Positions 7,502-15,574 of a DNA stretch of 41,427 nt are shown one piece after another; position 1 is the first letter of the stretch, and each line of letters begins with the position of its first letter. The position numbers and the translations under genes were made by a program. This stretch comes from Nonomuraea cypriaca (GTDB lineage Bacteria > Actinomycetota > Actinomycetes > Streptosporangiales > Streptosporangiaceae): the NCBI RefSeq assembly GCF_015645445.1, contig NZ_JADOGI010000086.1, positions 1 to 41,427 of the forward strand. Reading direction: 5' to 3'. The notes under the pieces were generated by a model. The model was given only the letters and a program-made list of their open reading frames with translations. It was not told the origin of the DNA and made no database searches.

Positions 7502-8989
7502 ATGCGAGTCAACCGGGCATGGCTGGGACTGGTCGTCCTCATGCTGCCGACACTGCTCGTCGGGATGGACATGACGGCATTGCTCCTCGCGCTGCCACAG
7601 CTGAGCGCCGACCTGGGCGCCACCAACGTCCAGCAGCTGTGGATCAGCGACGGCTACGGATTCATGGTGGCCGGCCTGGTCATCACGATGGGTACGCTCG
7701 GCGACCGGATCGGCCGCCGCCGGCTGCTGATGATCGGCGGAGCGGCGTTCGCGGTGCTGTCGGTGGTGGCCGCCTTCGCGGGCAGCCCGCTGATGCTGAT
7801 CGTCGTGCGTGCGCTGCTGGGCGTCGCCGGCGCGATCCTGGCGCCGTCCACACTTGCCCTGATCACCACCATGTTCCGCGACGAACGACAGCGCGGGCAG
7901 GCCATCGCGATCTGGGCGACCTGCCAGTTCACCGGCGGCGCGCTCGGACCCGTACTCGCCGGATTCCTGCTCCAGCACTTCTGGTGGGGATCGGTGTTCC
8001 TGGCCGCCGTGCCCGCGATGGTGTTGCTGCTGCTCGCCGGGCCGGTCCTGCTGCCGGAGTTCCGCAGCGAAAAGGCCGGGCGGCTGGACCCGGCCAGCGT
8101 CGGGCTGTCGCTCGTGGCGGTGCTTCTGATGGTTTACGGCATCAAGCAGCTGACCGTCGAGAGCGTGTCCGTCGTGCCGGCGGTGGCCCTCGTCGCCGGC
8201 GCGGCCATCGGTTTCCTGTTCGTACGCCGGCAACTGCGGCTGGAGGCGCCGCTGCTGGACCTGCGGCTGTTCCGCAACCGCCCGTTCACGGCCGTACTCG
8301 TCGCGCTGGTCTTCGCCGGCATCGCCATGGCCGGCACGGGCCTGGTGGTGACCCAGTACCTGCAGAGCGTGCTGGGCTTCTCGCCGGTCGCGTCGGCGGT
8401 GCTGTTCGCGCCCATGGGCCTGGGCACGGCGGTCGGCACCATGGCCGCGCCGGCGCTGGCCCGGCGGATGAAGCAGACGACCGCGATCGCCTGCGGGCTG
8501 GTGGGTTCGGCGCTGGGCAGCCTGCTGCTGGTCGGCGTCGACGGTGCGGGTGCCCTGCCGCTGGTGATGATCGGCATCGCCGTACTGGCGCTGGGCACCG
8601 GCCCGCTGTTCGCGCTGGGCACCGGGCTGGTCCTCGGGTCCGTACCGCCGGAGCGGGCCGGCTCGGCGGCGTCGATGTCGGAGACCGGCAACTACTTCGG
8701 CGGTTCGCTCGGCTTCGCGCTGCTCGGCGTGGTGGCCGCGGTGGTCTACCGCGGCCAAATGGACGGCACGTCCGACTCGCTGGCCGGCGCGGTCGCCGCC
8801 AGCCGGCACCTTCCCGCCGAACAGGGCGCGGAACTGCTGCACACCGCGCGGGAGGCGTTCACCGCCGCCCTGCACGTCACCGGCGTCGTCGCCGCGGTCA
8901 TCTTCGCCGGGCTGGCCGTGCTGACGGTGACGATGCGCCCGGCGACCCGGACCACCCCGGCCGCGCTCCCCGAGGTGACTCGCTCATAG
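7502..8989 (+). CDS. MFS drug exporter, DHA2 family (14 transmembrane segments)
   Basis: A 495-residue polytopic membrane protein with the hallmarks of the DHA2 proton antiporters (SmvA/QacA/LfrA type). The N-terminus is LVVLMLPTLLVGMDMTALLLALP, motif A is GTLGDRIGRRR (about residues 64-74), and the mid-protein signature LDLRLFRNRPF follows the central helices. About 14 hydrophobic segments can be counted by eye. Likely role is proton-driven efflux of cationic or lipophilic drugs. I chose the ATG at 7502, with AGGAAG 8 bases upstream and a classical MFS N-terminus; longer in-frame starts would overlap the divergent gene. It shares its upstream region, and probably its repressor, with the SDR. 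Two palindromes follow its stop codon. Confidence 0.92.
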   Translation: MRVNRAWLGLVVLMLPTLLVGMDMTALLLALPQLSADLGATNVQQLWISDGYGFMVAGLVITMGTLGDRIGRRRLLMIGGAAFAVLSVVAAFAGSPLMLIVVRALLGVAGAILAPSTLALITTMFRDERQRGQAIAIWATCQFTGGALGPVLAGFLLQHFWWGSVFLAAVPAMVLLLLAGPVLLPEFRSEKAGRLDPASVGLSLVAVLLMVYGIKQLTVESVSVVPAVALVAGAAIGFLFVRRQLRLEAPLLDLRLFRNRPFTAVLVALVFAGIAMAGTGLVVTQYLQSVLGFSPVASAVLFAPMGLGTAVGTMAAPALARRMKQTTAIACGLVGSALGSLLLVGVDGAGALPLVMIGIAVLALGTGPLFALGTGLVLGSVPPERAGSAASMSETGNYFGGSLGFALLGVVAAVVYRGQMDGTSDSLAGAVAASRHLPAEQGAELLHTAREAFTAALHVTGVVAAVIFAGLAVLTVTMRPATRTTPAALPEVTRS

Positions 8990-9003
8990 AACCCCGCGCT
9001 CGA

Positions 9004-9053
9004 GCCGGCGGCGCCGCCGGCCGAACGCTGAGGGCGGGAACCCGGTTCCCGCC
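9004..9053. terminator. Double hairpin between convergent genes
   Basis: A perfect 18-bp palindrome (9004-9021, GCCGGCGGC and its complement) is followed by a 21-base inverted repeat (9033-9053, arms GGCGGGAACC/GGTTCCCGCC) and then TTCTTC. It fills the 68-bp gap between the exporter stop and the convergent cupin stop and may end transcription from both sides. The lack of a long T tract keeps this tentative. Confidence 0.55.
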
Positions 9054-9057
9054 TTCT

Positions 9058-9492
9058 TCAGGCGGCGCGGCGGTCTCGCCGGGCTTCCAGCTCCTCCGGG
9101 CTGACCACGGTCAACATCGGCTGCCCGGGCGCACAGAACATCGTCACCACGAACGCGGACTCCTCGTCGGCGAAGTGGTTGCCGTCCTGGTAGTGGATCA
9201 CGTCTCCGCCCGGCTCCCAGAACGCCTCACCAGCCCGGACAACCCGCACGGGCTCGCCTTCGAGCTCGAAGTTGATGGCCCCCTTGATCACGAACCCGTA
9301 CGCGGGCCCGGAGTGCCGGTGAGGCGGCGCACCAGGGCTGTTCGGCGGCAACGTGACGTGGATCGTCATCGCCTCGGCCCCCTCCGGCGCGGGCGGCGCC
9401 CCCGGCACGGTGGCGACCACGTCGATCTGCGGCGGGGGCCCGCTCTTGTCGGGGTTCTCGAGGTGGTGAGCGTGCGCGTGATCGGTGCTCAT
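9058..9492 (-). CDS. Small cupin-domain protein
   Basis: A 144-residue single-domain cupin. Motif 1 is recognisable as PPHRHSGPAYGFVIKG and motif 2 as EPGGDVIHY, with the metal-binding His pair in the first and His in the second; the usual Glu of motif 1 is not obvious. Related proteins are small metal-binding sensors, isomerases or dioxygenases. The substrate is unclear. The His-rich N-terminus HAHAHH may also bind metal. The ATG at 9492 has GAAGGA at proper spacing; an upstream in-frame start (9549) lacks a comparable site. The gene converges on the drug exporter and is divergent from the membrane protein at 9655. Confidence 0.8.
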   Translation of the reverse strand: MSTDHAHAHHLENPDKSGPPPQIDVVATVPGAPPAPEGAEAMTIHVTLPPNSPGAPPHRHSGPAYGFVIKGAINFELEGEPVRVVRAGEAFWEPGGDVIHYQDGNHFADEESAFVVTMFCAPGQPMLTVVSPEELEARRDRRAA

Positions 9493-9564
9493 CAGGCGTC
9501 CTTCGCGGTAACTGGCCGGCTCGATCCGGCCGTGCACCAGTTCAGACAAGACAGCGCCCCGATG

Positions 9565-9607
9565 TGTGACAAAGCGCCTTCGTTCCTGTCACAGCTCGCC
9601 GAGCTGT
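9565..9607. promoter_or_regulatory. Inverted repeats in the cupin/membrane protein divergent region
   Basis: The 162-bp divergent region holds a perfect dyad ACAGCTCG-C-CGAGCTGT (9591-9607) and a wider pair TGTGACA (9565-9571) / TGTCACA (9587-9593). A third GTGTGAC lies near 9621. They could bind a regulator of one or both genes. No regulator gene is adjacent and no clear -10/-35 pair was found. Confidence 0.35.
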
Positions 9608-9654
9608 CCTGTCCAGAAGGGTGTGACCATCGACTACGGCATCGAGATCGCCTG

Positions 9655-10146
9655 ATGCATCTCTTCCTCCACACGGTGGCGGTATCGGCCGGCTGCGTCC
9701 TGGCCCTCGTCCCTGCCCTGCTGCCCGCCGTGCGGCCCGCCAGGAGGTGGCCGCACGTCGTCATGGCGCTCGGCATGGCGGCCGGCCATCTGGGCGGCGT
9801 GTTCCTCGCCGTCGCGGTGCTCGCGCTGCTGACCGCCGGCTGGCTCTGCGGCTCCCCCGCCCGCCGCGCGGAGACCGGTCATCACATCCAGGACTTCGTG
9901 GTCATGTCCCTCCTCTTGGTGCTGACGGCGTTCAGCGGGCCCGCTCTCGCCGGCGCTTCGTCCGGGCACCCGCATGGAGGCGGGTCGCTTGCCACGGTGG
10001 CCCTGGTCATCGGGCTGGCCTGGACCTGCGCTCGGCTCATCCGCGTGCTGCCCGAGCGGAACTCGGATCGGAGGGCGTTCAACCAGGATGCGTGCTCGGC
10101 CGGAATGGCGGCCAGCATGGCCTGCATGGCCGCGTTGGCACTCTGA
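9655..10146 (+). CDS. Small polytopic membrane protein, DUF5134-like
   Basis: A 163-residue protein with about four to five hydrophobic segments (near residues 5-25, 33-62, 80-100 and 110-130, and the C-terminal tail). The motifs PHVVMALGMAAGH near the start and SAGMAASMACMAALAL at the end resemble the repeated His/Met-rich motifs of actinobacterial DUF5134 membrane proteins. Some of those lie near copper or redox genes, but I cannot assign a function. The ATG at 9655 begins a normal membrane N-terminus. An in-frame ATG at 9562 would add 31 residues with no typical features. There is no strong ribosome-binding site. The gene is divergent from the cupin. Confidence 0.6.
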   Translation: MHLFLHTVAVSAGCVLALVPALLPAVRPARRWPHVVMALGMAAGHLGGVFLAVAVLALLTAGWLCGSPARRAETGHHIQDFVVMSLLLVLTAFSGPALAGASSGHPHGGGSLATVALVIGLAWTCARLIRVLPERNSDRRAFNQDACSAGMAASMACMAALAL

Positions 10147-10327
10147 TGCCATCGAAATAAGGTAATAAATTCGCCAAGCTTGCATTAATCACCTAACCCG
10201 CCACTGTCGTGGACTCCGACGTCTGTTCGGCAGCAAGTACGGGACATCGGCCGACCCCGAGGCACCCCGAGATGCGGCTCGACCTGCTGGTGAGCGGCCC
10301 GGCAAACACCAGTCCAATTCCACATCG

Positions 10328-10341
10328 TGAGTATATTCTCA
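10328..10341. promoter_or_regulatory. AT-rich near-palindrome upstream of the permease gene
   Basis: The 243-bp gap before the permease includes a 14-bp near-perfect dyad TGAGTATATTCTCA (one mismatched pair) containing a -10-like TATATT (10332-10337). It could be the promoter and operator of the permease/CoA-transferase/lyase operon. The -35 is not evident. Apart from this AT-rich patch and another near 10155-10190 I see nothing in the gap. Confidence 0.35.
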
Positions 10342-10389
10342 TAAAGTGAGCCAATTTTGACCGCGGGGCTTACGTGATGGGACGGGCAA

Positions 10390-11745
10390 ATGTCAGACAT
10401 CGGGACGCTGGCCAATACCGCGGTGGCCGTTGTCGGCATTGTCGTGCTGATCGTCAAGCTCAGGTTCAACCCCGTGATCGCCCTGGTGATCGGCGCCGGC
10501 TACCTCGGGCTCGTCACCGGGATCGGGGTGACCAGGACCGCGGAGACGATCAGCTCGGGTTTCGGCGACATCATGGCCGAGATCGGCTTGCTGGTCGCGT
10601 TCGGTGTGCTGATGGGGGCGATCCTCAGGGACCTGGGCGCGATCGAACGGCTGGTGCGGACGCTGCTGCGGGTGTTCGGCCCCGAGCGGATCCCCTACGC
10701 CATGTCGCTGACCATCGCCACGCTGCTCCAGTCCGTGTTCCTGGACGTGTTGCTGGTCATCTCCGCGCCGCTGGCGCGCGGCCTGGCCGGCAAGCTCGAC
10801 CGCTACGGGACCGCCCGCATGGCCACCGCGCTGGCGATCGGCCTGGAGAGCGGCATCATCTTCACCGTCCCCGGCGTCGGCGCTCTGACGCTGGCGGCGC
10901 TGCTGCACGTCCCGCTCGGCAAGTACCTGCTGTGCGGCCTCGTCGTGGTCGTGCCGACCGTGCTCATCGCCACCGCCATCACCACGTTCTTCCTGGTCCG
11001 CGGCTGGTGGAAGCCGGAGTCCGACGAGGAGTCCTTCGTCGAGGAGCCGGCCGACTCGGGGCCGGGCGGGGGCGACGGCGTCGCCGTACAGGTCAGGACC
11101 GAGCCCAAGCTCATCGTGCTGTTCGGCCCCATACTGATCTCACTCGTCCTGGTCGCGACCGGCGCCCTGGCCAAGACGGCGAAATGGGACGACCCGGCGC
11201 TGACGTTCGTCTCCAGCCCGGTGATCGCACTGCTGATCGGCCTGGTCGGCACCTGTTTCGTCGGCCGGCACGCGCTCGGCCAGGACCGCGTGGAGCAGGC
11301 CATGGCCAAAGGGCTCAAGGAGAGCGGGCCGATCCTGCTGCTCAACGGCGTCGGCGGGTCGCTGGCCGCGATGATCAAAGCGGCCGGGCTCGGCGCCGTC
11401 CTCGGCAAGCACTTCGCGGCCGGCGGCGTGGCCCCGCTGATCGTGGTGTGGGTGATCGCGGCCGTGCTGCACGTGGCGGTCGGTTCGGTGACGATCTCGG
11501 CCATCACCTCGGCGGGACTGCTCGCGCCGCTCGCACCGGCGCTCGGCCTCGATCCGGTGCTGGTCGCGCTGGCCGCCGGCGCCGGCTCGCTGTTCATGGT
11601 GCATCTGACGAGCAACACGTTCTGGCTGCTGCAGTCGCTGCTCGGACAGAGCACCAAGGGGACGTTGAAAACGTGCTCCGTGGGGGTCTCCGTGGCCTCG
11701 GTGGTCGCGATGGCACCGATCCTGGCGCTGAGCATGATTCTTTGA
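10390..11745 (+). CDS. GntP-family carboxylate/gluconate permease
   Basis: A 451-residue membrane protein with about 12 hydrophobic segments. The N-terminal SGFGDIMAEIGLLVAFGVLMG motif and the later stretch LNGVGGSLAAMIKAAGLG are characteristic of the GntP ion-coupled transporters, which carry gluconate, related sugar acids and other small hydroxy-carboxylates. A charged cytoplasmic loop (about residues 205-235) splits the two halves. It is the first gene of a three-gene operon, 10 bp before a CoA-transferase and followed by a lyase. The cargo is therefore probably an organic acid that is activated to a CoA thioester. The exact acid is inference. Confidence 0.87.
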   Translation: MSDIGTLANTAVAVVGIVVLIVKLRFNPVIALVIGAGYLGLVTGIGVTRTAETISSGFGDIMAEIGLLVAFGVLMGAILRDLGAIERLVRTLLRVFGPERIPYAMSLTIATLLQSVFLDVLLVISAPLARGLAGKLDRYGTARMATALAIGLESGIIFTVPGVGALTLAALLHVPLGKYLLCGLVVVVPTVLIATAITTFFLVRGWWKPESDEESFVEEPADSGPGGGDGVAVQVRTEPKLIVLFGPILISLVLVATGALAKTAKWDDPALTFVSSPVIALLIGLVGTCFVGRHALGQDRVEQAMAKGLKESGPILLLNGVGGSLAAMIKAAGLGAVLGKHFAAGGVAPLIVVWVIAAVLHVAVGSVTISAITSAGLLAPLAPALGLDPVLVALAAGAGSLFMVHLTSNTFWLLQSLLGQSTKGTLKTCSVGVSVASVVAMAPILALSMIL

Positions 11746-11755
11746 GGAGGCATCG

Positions 11756-12946
11756 ATGGACGGGTTGCCGCTCACCGGCATCCGGGTTCTGGAACTCGGC
11801 AACTACATCGCGGGACCGACCGCCGCGCGCCTGCTCGGCGACTTCGGCGCCGAAGTGATCAAGGTCGAGCGGCCGGGCCGCGGGGACGAACTGCGCAACT
11901 GGCGGCTGCACGCGGGCAGCACCTCCATCTTGTTCCGCACGATCAACAGGAACAAGAAGTCGATCGTGCTCGACCTGCGTACGGCGCGGGGCCGCGACAT
12001 CGTCCTGGAACTGGCCGGGCACTGCGACATCCTGATCGAGAACTTCCGTCCTGGCACGCTGGAGCGGTGGGGTCTCGGCCCCGACGCGCTGGAGCGGGCC
12101 AACCCCGGCCTCGTGGTGGTGCGCATCTCGGCGTTCGGCCAGACCGGGCCGCTGGCCGACCGGCCTGGGTTCGCCGCCGTGGCCGAGGCCATGGGCGGCC
12201 TGCGCCACCTGATCGGCGAGCCCGACCGCCCGCCCTCCAGGGTCGGGGTGTCGATCGGCGACTCCATCGCCGGGCTCTACGCCGCGTTCGGCGCCCTGCT
12301 CGGCCTGCACCAGCGGCGCACCGGAGGCGGACGGCAGCCGGTGGACGTGGCCCTGCACGAGTCGGTGTTCTCGATGATGGAGTCGCTCGTCCCCGACTAC
12401 CTCGCCCACGGCGTGGAGCGGCAGCGCGCAGGCGGGCGGATGGAGGGCATCGCGCCCACCAACGCCTACGAGTGCGCGGACGGCACCAGCGTGGTCATCG
12501 CGGGCAACGGCGACGCGATCTTCCGCCGGTACATGGAGGCGATCGGCCGCCCGGACCTGGGCGCGGACCCTTCGCTGCGCACCAACTCGGGCCGCTGGGC
12601 ACGCCGTGACGAACTCGACGACGTCATCTCCGCCTGGACCCGTGCGCGTACCCGTGACGAGGTGCTCAAGGTCCTCGACGACGCGGGGGTCCCCGCCGGG
12701 CCCATCTACACCGCGGCGGACATCGCGCACGATCCGCAGTACGCCGCCCGCGACATGATCCAGGAACTGCCCGTGGACGGCCGTCCCGTCGGCTTCCCCG
12801 GGATCGTCCCCGTTCTCGGGGAGAAGTCGCTACCCGTCAGGAGCCTGGGACCGGACCTGGGCACGCACACGCGCGAGGTGCTGGCCGGCGTGCTGGGCAA
12901 GTCCGACGCCGAGATCGACGCGATGCTCGCGGAAATGGAGGAGTGA
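11756..12946 (+). CDS. Class III (CaiB/BaiF) CoA-transferase
   Basis: A 396-residue family III CoA-transferase that moves CoA between an acyl-CoA and a free acid. The N-terminal GIRVLELGNYIAGPTAARLLGDFGAEVIKVE is the family's signature. The catalytic Asp is at 169 in SIGDSIAG, the same number as in formyl-CoA transferase. A good GAGG ribosome-binding site precedes the ATG, and the gene lies 10 bp after the permease. Human SUGCT of this family activates glutarate and 3-hydroxy-3-methylglutarate, and bacterial relatives handle itaconate, citramalate and carnitine. With an HMG-CoA-lyase-like gene overlapping downstream, activation of a branched hydroxy-dicarboxylate is the best guess. Confidence 0.92.
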   Translation: MDGLPLTGIRVLELGNYIAGPTAARLLGDFGAEVIKVERPGRGDELRNWRLHAGSTSILFRTINRNKKSIVLDLRTARGRDIVLELAGHCDILIENFRPGTLERWGLGPDALERANPGLVVVRISAFGQTGPLADRPGFAAVAEAMGGLRHLIGEPDRPPSRVGVSIGDSIAGLYAAFGALLGLHQRRTGGGRQPVDVALHESVFSMMESLVPDYLAHGVERQRAGGRMEGIAPTNAYECADGTSVVIAGNGDAIFRRYMEAIGRPDLGADPSLRTNSGRWARRDELDDVISAWTRARTRDEVLKVLDDAGVPAGPIYTAADIAHDPQYAARDMIQELPVDGRPVGFPGIVPVLGEKSLPVRSLGPDLGTHTREVLAGVLGKSDAEIDAMLAEMEE

Positions 12947-13863
12947 TGCTGCGCGACGTGACCCTGCGAGACGGGCTCCAGCTCACCGGCAAGCCGCTGC
13001 CGGCCGAGGTCAAGCTCGCGCTCGCCCGCGAACTGCTCGGCCTGGGAGTGCCCAGCCTGGAGATCGGCTCGCTGGCCAGGCCCGACCTGGTGCCGCCGAT
13101 GGCCGGCACGCTGGAGGTGATCGCCGGGCTCACCGCGGAAGAGCTCGCCAGGTGCTGGGTGTGGGTGGCCACACCCAAGCACGTACGGCGGGCCGCGGAG
13201 GCCGGCGCGGTCAACTTCCAGTACTGCCTGTCTGCCTCCGACACCCACAACCGCGCCAACCTCGGCCGCCCGGCCGAGGCCAGCCTGGCCGCGATGCCGG
13301 CGGCCGTCGAGGAGGCGCACGCGGTGAACGGGCGGATCCAGCTGTGCGTCGCCACCTCCTTCACCTGCCCGTTCGAGGGCACGATCCCGGAGGAACGCGT
13401 GCTGGAGATCGCCGGCGATCCCCGCACGTCCGGCGCCGCGGACGTCGTCGTCTGCGACACGCTCGGGCAGGCGATCCCGGCGCAGGTGACCTCGCTGATC
13501 ACCAGGGTGCGCGCGGAGAGCCCCGGGCGCGACGTCGTCTTCCACGGCCACGACACCTGGGGCATGGGCGTGGCCAACTCGCTGGCCGCCCTGGCGGCCG
13601 GGGCCACCACGGTCGACGGCGCGCTCGGCGGGCTCGGCGGCTGCCCGTTCGCGCCCGGCGCCGGCGGGAACACCTCCTCGGAGGACCTGCTGTTCGCCAC
13701 CAGGCCCGGCTGGCTCGACCCCGGCGTCTTCGCCCGGCTGGTGACGCTGTCGGAGACGCTGCTGGCCGAGCTGTCGGAGCCGAACAGGTCGCGGGCCGTC
13801 CAGGGCGCCCGCTCGAAGGCCGCCGCCTTCGAGTGGGTGCTCGGCCCCGCTCAGGCCGGGTAG
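12943..13863 (+). CDS. HMG-CoA-lyase-like enzyme (HMGL-like superfamily)
   Basis: A 305- or 306-residue TIM-barrel lyase. DVTLRDGLQ near the start supplies the conserved Arg-Asp pair. HGHDTWGMG (about 198-206) supplies metal-binding His residues. GGLGGCPFAPGAGGN (about 230-244) is the glycine-rich active-site loop with the catalytic Cys. This matches hydroxymethylglutaryl-CoA lyase, which splits HMG-CoA into acetyl-CoA and acetoacetate; related members cleave other 3-hydroxy-3-methyl acyl-CoAs. The start is GTG 12943 or, more likely, ATG 12946, which overlaps the previous stop as TGATG. It ends 13 bp inside the convergent IclR gene. No other leucine-degradation genes are nearby, which argues for a dedicated acid-utilisation role. 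Confidence 0.9.
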   Translation: MMLRDVTLRDGLQLTGKPLPAEVKLALARELLGLGVPSLEIGSLARPDLVPPMAGTLEVIAGLTAEELARCWVWVATPKHVRRAAEAGAVNFQYCLSASDTHNRANLGRPAEASLAAMPAAVEEAHAVNGRIQLCVATSFTCPFEGTIPEERVLEIAGDPRTSGAADVVVCDTLGQAIPAQVTSLITRVRAESPGRDVVFHGHDTWGMGVANSLAALAAGATTVDGALGGLGGCPFAPGAGGNTSSEDLLFATRPGWLDPGVFARLVTLSETLLAELSEPNRSRAVQGARSKAAAFEWVLGPAQAG

Positions 13864-14630
13864 CGCCCGCCCAGCGTCCTGGTGATCCGCTCGGCATGCT
13901 CGACGAGCACGTCCACCCAGGCCAGGCACTGCTCGTACGGCATGCGCAGGGTCGGCCCCATCACCATCAGCGCGCCCACCAGGTCGGCCGCCGAGTCGAA
14001 CACCGGAGCCGCCAGCCCGGACGCCCCGTCGACCCGCTCCCCCACGGTGATCGCGCAGCCCTCGCCCCGCGTGCGGGCGATCAGCCCGCGCAGCTCGCCT
14101 GGATCGGTGACGGTCTGCTCGGTCAGCTGCGGGAGGCTCCCACGGAGCACCTGCTCCGCCAGCTCGGGGTTCCAGGCCAGCAGCACCCGGCCCGCCGACC
14201 CGACGGTGATGGGCGCGATCTTGCCGACGTACATGTCGCGCCGGAGTGCGTGATGCGTCTCCGCCACCGCGACGCACACCCGGTGCACCCCCTCGGCGCG
14301 GAAGAAGCACGCGGTCTCCCCCGTCTTGTCCCGCAGCTCCTTCAGCACCGGGTTGACCACGGACAACACGTCGAAGTCCTTGACCGCGGCGGCCGCCCAG
14401 TAGGCCATCCGCACCCCGACCCTGATCAGGTCGCCCGACCTGTCCAGGAAGCCGTGCGCCACCATGTTGGCCACCAGTCGCTGCAACGTGGACATCGGCA
14501 GCCCGGTGGCCTGCTGCAACTCCCGCAACGTCACGGCCGGCCGGGTGAGCGAGAAGGAGTTGAGTATCTCGGCTATCTTCCCCAGCACGAGCAGCGGTTT
14601 CCTGGCCCCGCCCTGGTCGTCTCTCCCCAC
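13851..14630 (-). CDS. IclR-family transcriptional regulator
   Basis: A 259-residue IclR protein: an N-terminal winged helix-turn-helix (about 12-75, with VTLRELQQATGLPMSTLQRLVANMVAHGFL) and a C-terminal GAF-like effector domain (about 85-255, including VGSAGRVLLAW and GASGLAAPVFD). Such regulators sense small aromatic or carboxylic acids. It is the last gene of the molybdenum hydroxylase operon and overlaps the convergent lyase gene by 13 bp, so it could control either set. I take the GTG at 14630; a -10-like TAAAGT ends 6 bases before it, suggesting a separate leaderless promoter. An ATG at 14635 is out of frame. Confidence 0.9.
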   Translation of the reverse strand: MGRDDQGGARKPLLVLGKIAEILNSFSLTRPAVTLRELQQATGLPMSTLQRLVANMVAHGFLDRSGDLIRVGVRMAYWAAAAVKDFDVLSVVNPVLKELRDKTGETACFFRAEGVHRVCVAVAETHHALRRDMYVGKIAPITVGSAGRVLLAWNPELAEQVLRGSLPQLTEQTVTDPGELRGLIARTRGEGCAITVGERVDGASGLAAPVFDSAADLVGALMVMGPTLRMPYEQCLAWVDVLVEHAERITRTLGGRYPA

Positions 14631-14636
14631 CCCATG

Positions 14637-14652
14637 ACTTTACGGGACCGTA
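14637..14652 (-). promoter_or_regulatory. Possible IclR promoter with a short dyad
   Basis: On the minus strand TAAAGT (14642-14637) lies 6 bases upstream of the GTG start. It overlaps a perfect dyad TACGG-GA-CCGTA (14641-14652). This could be an autoregulated leaderless promoter inside the operon. No good -35 is visible. Confidence 0.4.
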
Positions 14653-14674
14653 CGTGCCGCCTTCCGAGGACCGG

Positions 14675-15574
14675 TCACAACCGGTAGACCCGGGTGGCCG
14701 TCGCGGCGAACACGTCCCCTGTCTCCTGCGCGGATCGGCCGGCGAGCACGTCCCGCCAGGTGGAGACGAGGGTGGCGAGGTCGGTCCAGAGCTTCTCGAT
14801 CGGGAAGTTGCTGCCCCACATGCAGCGGCCGGAGCCGAACAGGTCCAGGCAGGTGGCCGTCACCATCTCGATCAGCGCCCGGTCCACGCGATGCACGAAG
14901 GTGCCCTGACCGGTGAGCTTCACCACGACGTTGGGCCGCTCGGCCAGGAGCCTCATGCCGCGGGTCCACTCGGCGATGCCCGCCGGCCCCGGGTCCACCG
15001 GCATCCCGGCGTGGACGAGCACGAACGTCACGCCGGGGAAGTCCTCCACCAGGGCCGCGGCGTCGGCCATCTGCGCGGGGAACACCTGGAGCTCGAACAG
15101 CCAGCCGAGGTCGGCGAGCGCGGCGATGTTACGCCGGAAGACGGGGTCCTTCATCCGGTCGGGGGCGGCGGCGAAGCGGAACTCCGGCCGCTCGTGCCAG
15201 TGCAGTTGCAGGCGGGTGCCCCGGACGAGCGGGGTGATGGCGGCCTGGCGGCGCATGACCTCGACCGCGCCCTCGTCGAACAGGTCGGCGCAGCCCACCA
15301 CGGCGGTGGGCCAGCCGGTCTCCGCGTGTACCTCGCGCAGCCACCGCACCTCGTCCACGGAGCGGTCGAGCGGCCAGTTGGCCTGGACGTAGACCGCCGA
15401 GGTGATGCCGCAGGCGGTGGCCTCCGCGGCGTACTCGGACGCGGGATAGTCACGGCGGATCGGCTCGTACGGGCCGAAGATGCGCGGGACCATCTCCCCC
15501 TGGAGCCAGGGCAGGTCGGCGGCGCGCCAGATGTGGTGGTGGGAGTCGACGATTCCGGCAGGAGTGTGGCTCAT
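14675..15574 (-). CDS. Amidohydrolase-family (PLL-like) hydrolase
   Basis: A 299-residue TIM-barrel metal hydrolase of the amidohydrolase_2 group. The N-terminal VDSHHHIW (about 9-16) carries the metal-binding His-x-His; FVLVHAGMP and the late GSNFPIEKLW supply further active-site positions. Relatives include 2-pyrone-4,6-dicarboxylate lactonase, L-rhamnono- and L-fuconolactonases and other cyclic ester or amide hydrolases. Here it would open a lactone or lactam, possibly downstream of ring hydroxylation by the molybdenum enzyme of the same operon (inference). The ATG at 15574 overlaps the stop of the VWA gene (ATGA). The reading frame is open far upstream but that region belongs to the VWA gene. 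Confidence 0.87.
   Translation of the reverse strand: MSHTPAGIVDSHHHIWRAADLPWLQGEMVPRIFGPYEPIRRDYPASEYAAEATACGITSAVYVQANWPLDRSVDEVRWLREVHAETGWPTAVVGCADLFDEGAVEVMRRQAAITPLVRGTRLQLHWHERPEFRFAAAPDRMKDPVFRRNIAALADLGWLFELQVFPAQMADAAALVEDFPGVTFVLVHAGMPVDPGPAGIAEWTRGMRLLAERPNVVVKLTGQGTFVHRVDRALIEMVTATCLDLFGSGRCMWGSNFPIEKLWTDLATLVSTWRDVLAGRSAQETGDVFAATATRVYRL

Noticed and set aside
6098..8875. A 925-codon minus-strand frame overlapping the dehydrogenase and the drug exporter.
   Set aside because: Composition is Arg/Gln/His-rich without domain motifs, and it overlaps both real genes in other frames.
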